Positions 1 through 8,806 of a DNA stretch of 64,000 nt are shown in pieces. The DNA comes from Ruminococcus flavefaciens (GTDB lineage: Bacteria > Bacillota > Clostridia > Oscillospirales > Ruminococcaceae), in NCBI GenBank assembly GCA_023662725.1, contig JAMPIL010000001.1, positions 250,231-314,230 of the forward strand. Reading direction: 5' to 3'. Each line of letters begins with the position of its first letter. Within the stretch, counting starts at the first letter, position 1. The notes under the pieces were generated by a model. The model saw nothing but the letters and a program-made list of their open reading frames with translations, was not told where the DNA came from and ran no database searches. The position numbers and the translations under genes were made by a program.

Positions 1-168
1 AACTTCCTTATCATGGCTTTCTGCATCTTCCTTATGATGAAGACAGTTAATAAAATTATGTCTATCGGCAGAAAAAAAGAAGAAGAAAAGCCGGCTGCTC
101 CTCCTGAGCCTACAAAGGAAGAGATACTTCTTACCGAAATAAGAGATCTTCTTAAAGAAAATAAATAA
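1..168 (+). CDS. mscL: Large-conductance mechanosensitive channel MscL, C-terminal part only
   Basis: The window opens inside this gene; 55 codons are visible before the TAA at 166-168. The visible part starts in the second membrane helix ([18 protein letters not shown]), continues into a charged linker with several Lys and Glu residues and a Pro-rich stretch (PAAPPEP), and ends in the amphipathic cytoplasmic helix ([16 protein letters not shown]). This order is the normal MscL C-terminus. The protein forms a homopentameric membrane pore that opens under osmotic downshock. The start, first membrane helix and promoter lie outside the window. Confidence 0.9.
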   Translation, partial: NFLIMAFCIFLMMKTVNKIMSIGRKKEEEKPAAPPEPTKEEILLTEIRDLLKENK

Positions 169-177
169 TTATACATA

Positions 178-204
178 AAAACGTCTGCATATGCGGGCGT
201 TTTT
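178..204 (+). terminator. Rho-independent terminator of mscL
   Basis: A 9-bp stem (AACGTCTGC with GCGGGCGTT, two G-U pairs) closes on an ATAT loop and is followed by a run of T. It begins about 10 bases after the mscL stop codon. Confidence 0.85.
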
Positions 205-472
205 TATATTGGCGGTATTTGATTTGTAATGTTTATCAAGGTGGACGCTGTCGCTGTATCCATTCCAAAGGGGAGTACGTCTTTTTTGGAAATTCTGATC
301 ATCCTGAAATTTGTCTTTTTTATCCAAAAGAAAAGTGAAAAAGGTTTGCGGATTTGTTGCTTTGCCATAAAAACTGCGGAAATTGGCTGGAAATTTGCAA
401 ATGAAGCGGTTATGTGATATAATATTAGCATTAGAATTTATAAAAAAACCTTTTATCAGGAGGTATACATAT

Positions 473-2791
473 ATGTCAGCAGAAACAATATTAAAGTATA
501 ACAGTCCGGCGGAAAATTTTGATTGGGCACTGCCTGTTGGAAACGGCAGGATAGGCGGAATGATTTTCGGCATACCGGATAATGAGATAATAAAGCTTAA
601 CGAGGATTCGGTCTGGTCGGGCGGACCTCGTCACAGAGTCAATCCCGACGCAAAAGAGGGACTTGAAGAAGTCCGCGCGCTTCTTAAAGAGGGAAAAATT
701 CCCGAAGCGGAAAAGGTCGCATTTGAAAAGCTTCAGGGAGTTACTCCGAATATGCGTCATTATATGCCGCTGGGCGATCTTAACATCCGCATGAAGCTTG
801 ACGGAAAGGCAAAGGATTACTACCGTGAACTTGATATCGAGAATGCCGTTGCGGACGTGGGATTCACTGTTAACGGACTGAATATAACACGTTCGGTATT
901 CGTATCAGCTCCGGATAACGTCATGGTGATAAAAGTGGCGGCTGATTCTCCGGCTTCCGTAAGCCTTGAATGCTCGATAGACGGAAGAGACGATTATTAC
1001 GATGATAACCGTCCATGCAGTGAAAACATGATAATGTACAACGGCGGAACGGGAAGCAAAAACGGTATCTTTTTTGCCGCAGTTGTCGGAGCGAAAGCGT
1101 CCGGGGGAGAGATCCGAACTCTTGGAGGCAAGATCTCGGTAAAAAATGCCGACGAAGTTATGATAGTCCTTGCGGTGAGAACGAGTTTTTACGGAGCAAA
1201 TTACGAAGAGTCCGCACAAGTCGATGCAGAAATGGCTCTTCAATGTGAATGGGATGAGCTTTATTACCGCCATGTATGCGATTATCAGGAGCTTTTCAAC
1301 CGTGTTGAACTTGAACTCAATGATAACAGCGGAGCTGATGTGGCAAAGCTTAATACCGATGAGCGGATCGCACGTCTTAAAGGGGATGAACTTGACAGCA
1401 AGGACTGCGAACGTCTTATCCACGATAACAAGCTTATCGAGCTTTACTTTAATTTCGGACGTTACCTTATGATATCGGCAAGCCGTGCCGGAACTCAGCC
1501 GATGAATCTTCAGGGCATATGGAATCAGGAGATGTGGCCGGCATGGGGAAGCAAATACACTATAAATATCAATACGGAGATGAACTATTGGCCTGTTGAA
1601 AGCTGTAATCTTTCCGAATGTCATCTTCCGCTTTTCGATCTGTTGGAGCGTGTATGCAAAAACGGACGTGTTACCGCAAAGGAAATGTACGGCGTTGAAA
1701 AAGGCTTTGTATGTCATCATAATACCGATATATGGGGAGATACGGCTCCGGCAGATCTCTGGATGCCTGCAACGATATGGCCTACGGGCGGAGCTTGGCT
1801 TGCTCTTCACATTTTCGAGCATTACGAATATACTCTCGATAAGGAATTTCTTGAGGAAAAATATCACATACTTAAAGAAGCGGCAGAATTTTTCGTCCGT
1901 TACCTTATGGATGACGGTGACGGACATCTTGTAACGTGTCCGTCCGTATCGCCCGAAAATACCTATATGACCGATAAAGGAGTCAAGGGAAGCCTTTGCA
2001 TTGCTCCGTCAATGGATTCGCAGATAATTACGGTTCTTTTCAGCGACGTCATAAAGGCTTCGGAGATACTCGGAAAGGACAAAACTCTCGCCAAAAAGCT
2101 GAAGACCATGATAAAAAAACTCCCGCAGCCCGAAATCGGCAAGTACGGACAGATAAAGGAATGGGCTGTCGATTACGACGAGGTCGAAGTCGGACACAGA
2201 CACGTTTCTCAGCTTTTTGCACTTCATCCGGCAGACCTCATTAATCCCCACAAAACGCCGAAACTTGCTGATGCGGCAAGAGCTACTCTTGTAAGGAGAC
2301 TTATTCACGGCGGAGGACATACCGGTTGGAGCTGCGCATGGATAGCAAATATGTGGGCAAGACTTTACGACGGCAGAATGGTTTATGAAAATCTGAAAAG
2401 ACTTATCACTCATTCAACAAATCCTAATATGCTCGATTCTCATCCGCCATTCCAGATAGACGGAAATTTCGGCGGAACAGCAGCTATTTCGGAAGCTCTT
2501 ATGCAGTGCTGCAACGGCGAGATAAATCTTCTTCCGGCTCTTCCGGATGAATGGAGCAGCGGTTATATAAAAGGACTGAGGGCGAAGGGCGGTTTCGGCG
2601 TTGACATAGAGTGGCAGGACGGCAAGCTTAAAACAGCGGAAATAACGTCCGATCACGGAGGGGAATGCCGTCTGCGAACGAATTGCGTGGTAAGCATAAT
2701 CTGTCACGGCGAAAACGTAGGTTCAAGAATAGAGGACGGAGTTATTGTATTCAGCACGAACAAAGGCAGCGTTTATACGGTTAAAGCATAA
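473..2791 (+). CDS. GH95 family alpha-L-fucosidase (or alpha-L-galactosidase), cytosolic
   Basis: The 772-residue product has the length and motifs of glycoside hydrolase family 95, inverting enzymes that release terminal alpha-1,2-linked L-fucose or L-galactose. Visible landmarks: the N-terminal beta domain (LPVGNGRIGGMIFG), the (alpha/alpha)6 core with LMISASRAGTQPMNLQGIWN, the Asn-rich catalytic segment INTEMNYWP, the acid candidate Glu in CPSVSPENTY, and the Asp in FQIDGNFGG near the end. No signal peptide is seen, so it probably acts inside the cell on imported hemicellulose oligosaccharides. The ATG at 473 is chosen over an upstream in-frame ATG because AGGAGG lies 9 bases before it. 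Substrate preference within GH95 cannot be read from the sequence. Confidence 0.9.
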   Translation: MSAETILKYNSPAENFDWALPVGNGRIGGMIFGIPDNEIIKLNEDSVWSGGPRHRVNPDAKEGLEEVRALLKEGKIPEAEKVAFEKLQGVTPNMRHYMPLGDLNIRMKLDGKAKDYYRELDIENAVADVGFTVNGLNITRSVFVSAPDNVMVIKVAADSPASVSLECSIDGRDDYYDDNRPCSENMIMYNGGTGSKNGIFFAAVVGAKASGGEIRTLGGKISVKNADEVMIVLAVRTSFYGANYEESAQVDAEMALQCEWDELYYRHVCDYQELFNRVELELNDNSGADVAKLNTDERIARLKGDELDSKDCERLIHDNKLIELYFNFGRYLMISASRAGTQPMNLQGIWNQEMWPAWGSKYTININTEMNYWPVESCNLSECHLPLFDLLERVCKNGRVTAKEMYGVEKGFVCHHNTDIWGDTAPADLWMPATIWPTGGAWLALHIFEHYEYTLDKEFLEEKYHILKEAAEFFVRYLMDDGDGHLVTCPSVSPENTYMTDKGVKGSLCIAPSMDSQIITVLFSDVIKASEILGKDKTLAKKLKTMIKKLPQPEIGKYGQIKEWAVDYDEVEVGHRHVSQLFALHPADLINPHKTPKLADAARATLVRRLIHGGGHTGWSCAWIANMWARLYDGRMVYENLKRLITHSTNPNMLDSHPPFQIDGNFGGTAAISEALMQCCNGEINLLPALPDEWSSGYIKGLRAKGGFGVDIEWQDGKLKTAEITSDHGGECRLRTNCVVSIICHGENVGSRIEDGVIVFSTNKGSVYTVKA

Positions 2792-2796
2792 TAAAG

Positions 2797-2870
2797 GGAT
2801 TCCAAAGGGACTTTACGTCCCTTTGGCAGGGTGCAGGGACAGCATCCCTGACGGGGTAACGGGGCAGAGA
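2797..2870 (-). repeat. Fragment of the four-hairpin intergenic repeat, minus orientation
   Basis: Read on the minus strand this holds a GGGATGCTGTCCC hairpin followed by CCAAAGGGAC...GTCCCTTTGG, the first two hairpins of the dispersed family described at 21287-21470. The third and fourth hairpins are missing. It lies just after the GH95 stop codon. Confidence 0.6.
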
Positions 2871-2879
2871 CCCGGAAAA

Positions 2880-3190
2880 GACAGCGTGAGAAAAGCAAAT
2901 AGAACTAAAATTTTATTGCTGATAAAATTATAGTAGAAATAGTTTCACGCTGTTCCAAAAACTACAGGTTTAATTTCTGCCGTTCTTGTGAGCGCAGAGC
3001 GAACACGCTGTAAATTTGCCATGAGTTAAATAATGTATACGCTTATAATTCACAGCCGATAGTTTTAACAAACCGTTCGTTCGCATGCGCTGCGCTCTGC
3101 TCCCTGATTTTGCGGACAGCGTGAAATATGTTCTACTATCACTTTTTGATGAATTCAAGTTTTCGTTCTATTTGCTTTCCTCACGCTGTC
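2880..3190. repeat. Long fold-back element, about 75-bp imperfect inverted arms
   Basis: The left arm (2880-2953, starting GACAGCGTGAGAAAAGC) and the right arm (3115-3190, ending GCTTTCCTCACGCTGTC) are imperfect reverse complements over about 75 bases. The 160-base centre is itself partly inverted (GCGCAGAGCGAAC against GTTCG...GCGCTGCGCTC). There is no coding sequence inside. The structure resembles a non-autonomous miniature transposon or a large RNA hairpin. It fills the 500-base gap between the GH95 and GH26 genes, with fragments of the four-hairpin repeat on both sides. Confidence 0.75.
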
Positions 3191-3271
3191 CTTTGTGGGA
3201 CTCTGTCCCACACTCTGCAAGGGCTATCTGCCCTCGACCCGACCAAAGGGGAGTGCATCCCCTTTGGAAAC
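3180..3271 (+). repeat. Fragment of the four-hairpin intergenic repeat, plus orientation
   Basis: GTGGGACTCTGTCCCAC corresponds to the first hairpin and CCAAAGGGGA...TCCCCTTTGG to the second; the flank AAACCCATTA then runs straight into the GH26 ribosome binding site. The third hairpin is absent. With the minus-strand fragment at 2797-2870 it brackets the long fold-back element. Confidence 0.6.
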
Positions 3272-3293
3272 CCATTATTTTTATGGAGGTAAA

Positions 3294-4970
3294 ATGAAAA
3301 TTTACAGATATATTTCTCTTGCTGTCTGTGCAGCAGTAGCTGCTGTGCCGTTTTCCGGATGCAGCAAGGGAAAAAAAGAACCGAAAGTTGTAAACGAACC
3401 TCCTGTTCCTATTATAGAGCAGGAGTCCGTTTCAGAATCCGAAACAACTGCTCCGATTACTACGGCTGAAACCTTTCCGGATTATCCGGTTGACGTCCCT
3501 GAGATCCAGAAACAGGATACCGGAAACATCTATGAAGCCGAAAAGGCAGTATTTTCCGAAAACCTGAAAATTGCCTCAGATAAGGAAAATTTCAGCGGAG
3601 ACGGCTATATTACCGGATTCCCCGAGGACGGAAGCGCTTACGTTAAATTTGAGGTGAACGCTCCGAGCAATCAGCATTACGATATTTCGTTCAATATTGC
3701 TTCTGATAAGGAGGTCAATTGCCGTGTTATGCTTGGTGGCGAACAGCTCACCGGTTTCAGCACTACGAACGACGGAAAATTCACTCAGATAACCATTCCT
3801 GGAGTTTTCCTCGTCCAGGGAGGCTCGGAGATAACTATTTGTCCGACAAACGGTAATATCTGTCTCGATCACCTTAAACTGACCAACAACACTTCGCTTG
3901 GCAGCATAAGCTACGAAACAGGCGGAGAGCTGGTCAATAAAAATGCCGGAGATGCCGCAAAGGAGCTTATGGGATTTCTTACCGAAAATTACGGAAAATA
4001 TATTATTTCCGGTCAATATGCTGCCGATGATGACAATTCCGAGCTGGATCTTATCTACTCGGTAACGGGAAAATATCCTGTTATCAGATTTTCCAATTTT
4101 TCAATACCGAAAGGCTCTTACGACGCAAGCTTCAAGAATATCGATTCATGTGCAGAATGGTACAGAAACGGCGGAATCTCGTGCGTGAGCTGGTATTGGA
4201 ATGCTCCGGGCGAAAAAAGCTCGGTAAGAACTGATGAAACCGATTTCAGCCTTTCCGACGCTGTAACCGACCTCGATATAGCATTGATGTCGCAGGAGGA
4301 GATAAGAGGTCTTTACGGCGAGGGAAATATTTCCGAACAGTGCTACGACCTTATTCTCGATATCGACAGCATGGCAGGACAGCTCACCTCGCTGAAAAAC
4401 AAGGGCGTTCCCGTTTTATGGAGACCTCTTCCTGAAGGCGGAGGAAACTGGTATTGGTGGGGAGCAAGCGGTGCGGACGCATATAAATGGCTCTGGAATC
4501 TCATTTATACCCGTATGACCGATTATTTTGAACTCGATAATCTGATATGGATATGGAACGGACAAAGCGAATCGGCTCTTGTTGATAAATCAACGTACGA
4601 TATTGCGGCAGTGGACATCTACTTCAGCAATGAACACGACTACGGCAGCAAATTTTATGAGAAATTTGCCGCTGTTCAGAAATTTGCCGGAAGCGATAAG
4701 CTTGTTGCGATAAGCGAATGCGGAAGCGTTCCCGATATAGACGGTTCGTTCCGTGATAATGCGTTGTGGTCGTTTTTCGGACTCTGGTTCGGCGAGTATG
4801 TTGAAGATTCCGACGGCGGATATTCTGAAAAATATACGAGCAGGGATAATCTTATCCGCACATATAATTCAGAGGGAACGCTTACTCTTGACGAATATCA
4901 AAAGCTCCGAAACGGCGAAGAGCTTTCGGTGAACGCAGAAAACACGGAGGCAGCCGATGCAGAGCAGTAA
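3294..4970 (+). CDS. Lipoprotein GH26 beta-mannanase with N-terminal CBM35-like domain
   Basis: The 558-residue product starts with a lipoprotein signal peptide (lipobox FSGC, Cys23), then an acidic, Thr-rich linker (to about residue 80), a CBM35-like beta-sandwich (from YEAEKAVF, about 83-200), and a GH26 domain (about 215-530). GH26 is a retaining family acting mainly on beta-1,4-mannan. The acid/base Glu sits in WRPLPEGGGNWYWWG, where most relatives have His-Glu and this one has Pro-Glu; the nucleophile Glu is in ISECGS. It is probably anchored outside the membrane, acting on mannan chains next to the cell. The ATG at 3294 follows GGAGGT. Its 3' end overlaps the next gene by 14 bases. Confidence 0.87.
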   Translation: MKIYRYISLAVCAAVAAVPFSGCSKGKKEPKVVNEPPVPIIEQESVSESETTAPITTAETFPDYPVDVPEIQKQDTGNIYEAEKAVFSENLKIASDKENFSGDGYITGFPEDGSAYVKFEVNAPSNQHYDISFNIASDKEVNCRVMLGGEQLTGFSTTNDGKFTQITIPGVFLVQGGSEITICPTNGNICLDHLKLTNNTSLGSISYETGGELVNKNAGDAAKELMGFLTENYGKYIISGQYAADDDNSELDLIYSVTGKYPVIRFSNFSIPKGSYDASFKNIDSCAEWYRNGGISCVSWYWNAPGEKSSVRTDETDFSLSDAVTDLDIALMSQEEIRGLYGEGNISEQCYDLILDIDSMAGQLTSLKNKGVPVLWRPLPEGGGNWYWWGASGADAYKWLWNLIYTRMTDYFELDNLIWIWNGQSESALVDKSTYDIAAVDIYFSNEHDYGSKFYEKFAAVQKFAGSDKLVAISECGSVPDIDGSFRDNALWSFFGLWFGEYVEDSDGGYSEKYTSRDNLIRTYNSEGTLTLDEYQKLRNGEELSVNAENTEAADAEQ

Positions 4971-6267
4971 GAGTATAAAACGTCCGCTTTCAGAGTCGCA
5001 GATACAGCTTCGCCAGAAGCTTATTTCCGAAGCCGAAAACAGCCGTTATAAGGCGGTAAGCTTTAAAATGCAGGATGTTCTCGTTATCTCTCCGTTTTCC
5101 GAGGAGTGCGATATTTTTCTGCTTATGGAGGACGAATTTGCTCTTTTCAACACGGGGAAAAAGTCTTTTACCGAATTAAGAATGTCCGCTCAGGAAGCGG
5201 CGCTGAAAAAATGCGGAGTTTATACCCGTGTTACGCTTGAAATGATATATAAGTTATTCGCAAAGCAGAGCGGAATAAGTCCCGAGGGAAAACAGCGGCT
5301 GATGAAGCTTGAATGCGAATTGACGGAGCATTTTTGTTTCCCGAGAGAATGCGGAAAGGCTCTGTTCAGGGCGGCAAAAAATAAAAATAAAAAAACGGTG
5401 GTTATTTCCGAGTGGATATATCCGGCGGAAGTAACGAAAAATGTACTTGAAAACTGCGGTTACGGCTCTTACGACGAGCTTATAACAGTTTCGGATATAC
5501 CTGAAAGCAACGCTTCGAGCTGGTATGATATAACGCTTGAAAAAGCCGGAGTCTCCGCCGAAAAACTTCTTCATATCGGAAGCAGCGTGGCTTTTGACAT
5601 CGAGCTTCCGATAGTTCACGGTTCAAAATCGCTTCTTCTTGCTCCGTTAAATCAGCTTATGGAAAAATCGGGCAGACTGAGCGGTTATATTCGTAAGAAG
5701 CATATTTATGATTACGATAAGCCGGAATTTCTTGCAGTACACTGCGTTCTCGGACTCTACAGCGCATACGCATTCGATACTCCGCAGAATAAAACTCCGC
5801 TGAGCGATTTCTGCGGCGACCGCTATATGCTTGGATTTGTCGTTCTGGGTGCATTGAGCCTTTGTGGAGATTTTTCTACAAAAACGGAAATGCAGGCGCT
5901 TCTTATGAAAGCTTTTGATTCCGATAAGACTTTTCTTGACGGAAAGGCTGATTTTGAAAAAATGCTTGAAGAGCATTTCGGCAATTTCCTTGAAAAATAT
6001 AAAACAAAGGGATGTGAAAACGCTCTTGAATTTCTTGAAGAGTGCTGCGGCTCGGCAGACAGAGAAATGTTCAGAAGTCATTTTTCCGGCGAAAGAATGA
6101 AAAAATGGGCGGCATCCGTCAAAGAACCTGAAATAGCTCCGTTTTCCGCAGGAGCGACAAAAAAGAACGCTCTTTACAGGCTTGCCGACAAAATGTTTCC
6201 TCCGGAAACGAAAGTCCGCAATATAGTTGACGGAATTCTTGCTAAAGGACATAAAAAACGCAGATAA
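4957..6267 (+). CDS. HAD-like protein with lost catalytic residues
   Basis: This 436-residue protein matches the fold order of HAD-type hydrolases found in surface-polysaccharide loci (usual motif SFDxFDTLL), but key residues are replaced. Motif I reads VSFKMQDVLV, with Lys37 where the nucleophilic Asp belongs. Motif II is the SEW of KKTVVISEWIYP. The usual GD of motif III or IV is GS in HIGSSVAFDIELP. A helical C-terminal part (about 260-436) has no motif I recognise. It overlaps the GH26 lipoprotein gene by 14 bases, so the two are probably co-translated. It is more likely a binding or scaffold protein than a phosphatase. Substrate unknown. Confidence 0.6.
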   Translation: MQSSKSIKRPLSESQIQLRQKLISEAENSRYKAVSFKMQDVLVISPFSEECDIFLLMEDEFALFNTGKKSFTELRMSAQEAALKKCGVYTRVTLEMIYKLFAKQSGISPEGKQRLMKLECELTEHFCFPRECGKALFRAAKNKNKKTVVISEWIYPAEVTKNVLENCGYGSYDELITVSDIPESNASSWYDITLEKAGVSAEKLLHIGSSVAFDIELPIVHGSKSLLLAPLNQLMEKSGRLSGYIRKKHIYDYDKPEFLAVHCVLGLYSAYAFDTPQNKTPLSDFCGDRYMLGFVVLGALSLCGDFSTKTEMQALLMKAFDSDKTFLDGKADFEKMLEEHFGNFLEKYKTKGCENALEFLEECCGSADREMFRSHFSGERMKKWAASVKEPEIAPFSAGATKKNALYRLADKMFPPETKVRNIVDGILAKGHKKRR

Positions 6268-6401
6268 TCCGTGCGCTGTTCCGACAATTTAATTTTCAGA
6301 ATTTATTGTTCTGCATTTCCCGAGCAAAAGTCATTAAAAAACAGAAAATAAACTGTTGCGCCATCATTATTCCATGTGTTATCATATAAAGGCAGCATAA
6401 T

Positions 6402-6560
6402 ATTGCTCTCCCAATTAACTCTTGAATTTTATACTCGGCATAAATTAAATTTCTCTGCATCAGAAATCCTTGCAGTACGATAGTATTGCTGCGGTTTTCT
6501 TCCTTGATAAATTTAATTTCTGTCTTCGTCTAAACTTCAATAGTTAATTGGGAAAGCAAT
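6402..6560. mobile_element. MITE-like fold-back element, 159 bp
   Basis: The ends are 25-base imperfect terminal inverted repeats: 6402-6426 starts ATTGCTCTCCCAATTAACTC and 6536-6560 is its reverse complement with two mismatches. The centre contains TACGATAGTATTGCTGCG flanked by AT-rich arms, a core also found at 55615-55774 (160 bp) and, more weakly, at 17636-17790. No ORF is inside. It fills most of the 350-base gap before the Spo0A-like gene; its right end is 60 bases before that start codon. No clear target duplication was seen. Confidence 0.7.
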
Positions 6561-6619
6561 GGAATGCAGAAAATATGGATTATAAGTCCGGTTTTCAGAA
6601 TAATGGAGGTATAAAAATA

Positions 6620-7375
6620 ATGAACAGTAAAGTAAAAGTACTTATCGGAGACGATTCTGCCGAAACAGGAGTAAGCATTGCAAATAAGCTTCGTGAAAGA
6701 GGAATGTACGCCTACACAAGAAGAAAAGACTGCGGAGTTATTCTTGAATCTATCAAAAATGATCCGCCTGATGTTGCGGTTCTCGACATTACGGCTCAGA
6801 ACGGCGATGTTGTTTCTATTATGAAAAGAGTTCGTGAACTTGGAGTGAAGTTCCCCGTATTTATCGTGACTTCGGCATACGATAATGAATTCATCGAAAG
6901 ACAGGTTATGGATAACGGCGCTTCAAAGTTTTTGTTAAAGCCGTATGATGCGGACGATCTTTGTGCGGCAATCAATTCTGCTCTCGGAGATAAGGCAAAC
7001 AGTCTCAGCGACGATATGGAAATAGTTGTTACGGATATTATTCATCAACTCGGCGTTCCGGCGCATATAAAGGGATATCATTATCTCAGAACCGCTATAC
7101 TTTATTCAATAGAAGATAAAACGCTCCTCGACAGCGTTACAAAGCTTTTGTATCCGACTGTTGCGGGAATTTACGAAACGACCTCTTCCAGAGTTGAACG
7201 TGCTATCCGTCATGCGATCGAGATAGCCTGGGACAGAGGAAACGTTGATACGCTTAATTCATTTTTCGGCTACACTGTAGATACCGGAAAAGGAAAACCA
7301 ACCAATTCTGAATTTATCGCACTTATAACGGATAAACTCCGCTTGCGCTATAAATCCGCTCTCAAAAGAGTCTGA
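6620..7375 (+). CDS. spo0A: Spo0A-type response regulator
   Basis: The 251-residue product joins a receiver domain (1-120) to a Spo0A C-terminal DNA-binding domain (about 140-250). The receiver keeps the acidic pair D11 and D12, phosphoacceptor D56 (AVLDIT), T84 and K107 (LLKP). The C-terminal domain shows the signature segments of Spo0A, including [19 protein letters not shown] and the recognition region [14 protein letters not shown]. In spore formers this protein starts sporulation; in Ruminococcus, mostly regarded as non-sporulating, its role is uncertain and may concern stationary-phase or surface functions. ATG at 6620 is preferred because GGAGG lies 10 bases upstream. The gene stands alone, after a MITE-like element. 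Confidence 0.88.
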   Translation: MNSKVKVLIGDDSAETGVSIANKLRERGMYAYTRRKDCGVILESIKNDPPDVAVLDITAQNGDVVSIMKRVRELGVKFPVFIVTSAYDNEFIERQVMDNGASKFLLKPYDADDLCAAINSALGDKANSLSDDMEIVVTDIIHQLGVPAHIKGYHYLRTAILYSIEDKTLLDSVTKLLYPTVAGIYETTSSRVERAIRHAIEIAWDRGNVDTLNSFFGYTVDTGKGKPTNSEFIALITDKLRLRYKSALKRV

Positions 7376-7378
7376 TCA

Positions 7379-7445
7379 ATGGGAACGCTGTCCTCCACAC
7401 CCCTGCCAAAGGGAAAAGGCGGACAGAATCCGTCTTAAACAGACG
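7379..7445 (+). repeat. Degenerate fragment of the four-hairpin repeat
   Basis: GGGAACGCTGTCCTCCACACC followed by CCTGCCAAAGGG matches the first hairpin and the start of the second in the family at 21287-21470; the rest is missing. It begins four bases after the spo0A stop codon. Confidence 0.5.
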
Positions 7446-7520
7446 CAAAAAAGCTGTGATAATTTCAGAAATTGGGTAATATAAATAATCATACTAAATA
7501 TATTTAAGGAGGAAATTATC

Positions 7521-8030
7521 ATGGCATTTAAAAAAATCGACATTTCAGAGCTGAGCTTCAACCCGTTCAGCAAAATAGGAAAGGAATGGATGCTTCTAAC
7601 CGGCGGAAGCATGGAAAATTTCAATACTATGACCGCTTCGTGGGGACAGCTTGGCGTTCTCTGGAATAAAAATGTTTTAACTTGCTACGTTCGTCCGAAT
7701 CGTTATACTTATGAATATATCGAAAAGGGCGAGAGCTTTACTGCGTCGTTTTTCGGAGAAGAGTACCGCAAAGCACTTTCATTCTGCGGATCTCATTCCG
7801 GCAGAGACTGCGACAAGATCAAGGAAACAGGTCTTACTCCGATTGAAACAGACGGCTGTGTAAGTTTTGGCGAAGCGGATCTGATTTTAGTCTGCCGCAA
7901 GCTTTACAGTTATGATATGGAGGAAAGCGGATTCCTTACCGACGATGGCATTCCTGAGCAGGCATACGGTAAAGAGCCATATCACAGAGCTTATATTGCT
8001 GAAATAACCGCAGTTTATGTAAAAGAGTAA
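7521..8030 (+). CDS. Flavin reductase-like FMN-binding protein
   Basis: The 169-residue product fits the FMN-binding split barrel of the flavin reductase family. The segment NFNTMTASWGQLGVLWNK resembles the usual substrate and flavin-contact loop, and CYVRPNRYTYEYIEKGESFTASF is the typical second strand region. Members reduce free flavin or act as small flavoprotein oxidoreductases in the cytoplasm; the physiological substrate cannot be inferred here. AAGGAGG lies 10 bases before the ATG. It appears to be a single-gene unit, ending at a bidirectional terminator that it shares with the convergent CarD-like gene. Confidence 0.82.
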   Translation: MAFKKIDISELSFNPFSKIGKEWMLLTGGSMENFNTMTASWGQLGVLWNKNVLTCYVRPNRYTYEYIEKGESFTASFFGEEYRKALSFCGSHSGRDCDKIKETGLTPIETDGCVSFGEADLILVCRKLYSYDMEESGFLTDDGIPEQAYGKEPYHRAYIAEITAVYVKE

Positions 8031-8040
8031 CAGTTCTAAA

Positions 8041-8068
8041 AAAATCCCATCCGTATGGATGGGATTTT
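8041..8068. terminator. Bidirectional terminator between flavin reductase and CarD-like genes
   Basis: AAAATCCCATCC and GGATGGGATTTT form a perfect 12-bp stem with a GTAT loop. The A and T runs on either side let it work for both convergent genes. Confidence 0.9.
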
Positions 8069-8084
8069 CAGTAAACGGACGATA

Positions 8085-8585
8085 TTATGTATCGACCTGT
8101 GAGCAGATGTATGAAATAACGTTGTTTTTGGGAATATCAAGAGCATATGCAAGCTCATCGTAAAGCATATTTTCAGCGTCCTGAAGAAAATGTTCGTCGG
8201 AAGAATGAAGATGTTTATGATTTTCCGCAAGTATTTTTTTATGGGTATACAACGATTTTATCAGCTTGACCAGTTCTCGGCGGTTGCCGTTTTCTATAAT
8301 TTTTCTGTAAGCTTCCTTTCTCTGGGGTTCGTTGTCTATCCAGACGAATTTTTCGTCAGGCATGAGCTTGATAAGCTCTTCAGCTTCTTCTCTGGAAAAA
8401 ACACTCCGCATTTTTTGAGTAAGCAAGCTGTTTGACGTTGGGACATAAAAAGTATTTTTCCGGTCGTTTACCGGATGAAGAATATAATATTCAATATTTT
8501 CTCCGCTGAAATCTCTCTTTTCGATTGCCGTAATTTTGCATACTCCATAAGAAGCGTAAACAACCGCGTCGTTTAAATTAAACAT
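8085..8585 (-). CDS. CarD-family transcriptional regulator
   Basis: The 166-residue product begins with the CarD/CdnL RNA-polymerase-interacting domain (FNLNDAVVYASYGVCKITAIEKRDF, and YYILHPVNDRKNTFYVPT), followed by an all-helical C-terminal domain with basic patches. Proteins of this family bind the beta subunit of RNA polymerase and stabilise open promoter complexes. The helical part contains an unusual HKHLHSSDEH stretch. Start ATG at 8585 follows GGAGG. The leader carries a strong terminator hairpin directly upstream of the ribosome binding site (8606-8652), so attenuation is likely. Confidence 0.85.
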   Translation of the reverse strand: MFNLNDAVVYASYGVCKITAIEKRDFSGENIEYYILHPVNDRKNTFYVPTSNSLLTQKMRSVFSREEAEELIKLMPDEKFVWIDNEPQRKEAYRKIIENGNRRELVKLIKSLYTHKKILAENHKHLHSSDEHFLQDAENMLYDELAYALDIPKNNVISYICSQVDT

Positions 8586-8605
8586 TCGGAACCTCCTTTA
8601 TAAAT

Positions 8606-8652
8606 AAAAAAATCGCTTAAAAGACAACTGGATTTACGTCGTCTTTTAAGCG
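8606..8652 (-). terminator. Terminator or attenuator in the leader of the CarD-like gene
   Basis: On the minus strand CGCTTAAAAGAC pairs with GTCTTTTAAGCG (12 bp, perfect) around a 15-base loop and is followed by ATTTTTTT. It ends about 20 bases before the start codon and shortly after a TATAAT box at about 8690. Its position inside the leader suggests premature termination control. No known riboswitch was recognised. Confidence 0.7.
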
Positions 8653-8732
8653 GCTACACGTTGGAATTATTTAAATTAATTATATTAATATTATAACATA
8701 TTTTATGAAAAAATGCTATAGGTATTATTAAC

Positions 8733-8765
8733 AAAAATCGCCGTGACGTTTTGTGCAAAATACGC
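8733..8765 (+). repeat. Short fragment related to the fold-back at 17636-17790
   Basis: AAAATCGCCGTGACGTTTTGTGC followed by AAAATACGC resembles the left end of the element at 17636 (AAGATCGCCATGCGGC, TTTGTGCGAAATATGC). Only about 33 bases are shared, so it may be a remnant. Confidence 0.4.
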
Positions 8766-8806
8766 AGTAAACTTCAAAATCTAATCTTATAAGAAAAATT
8801 TGTACA

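Noticed and set aside
905..1927. Minus-strand frame of 340 codons in the GH95 gene
   Set aside because: The plus strand encodes a well-conserved glycoside hydrolase; the minus frame has no start signal or motif.
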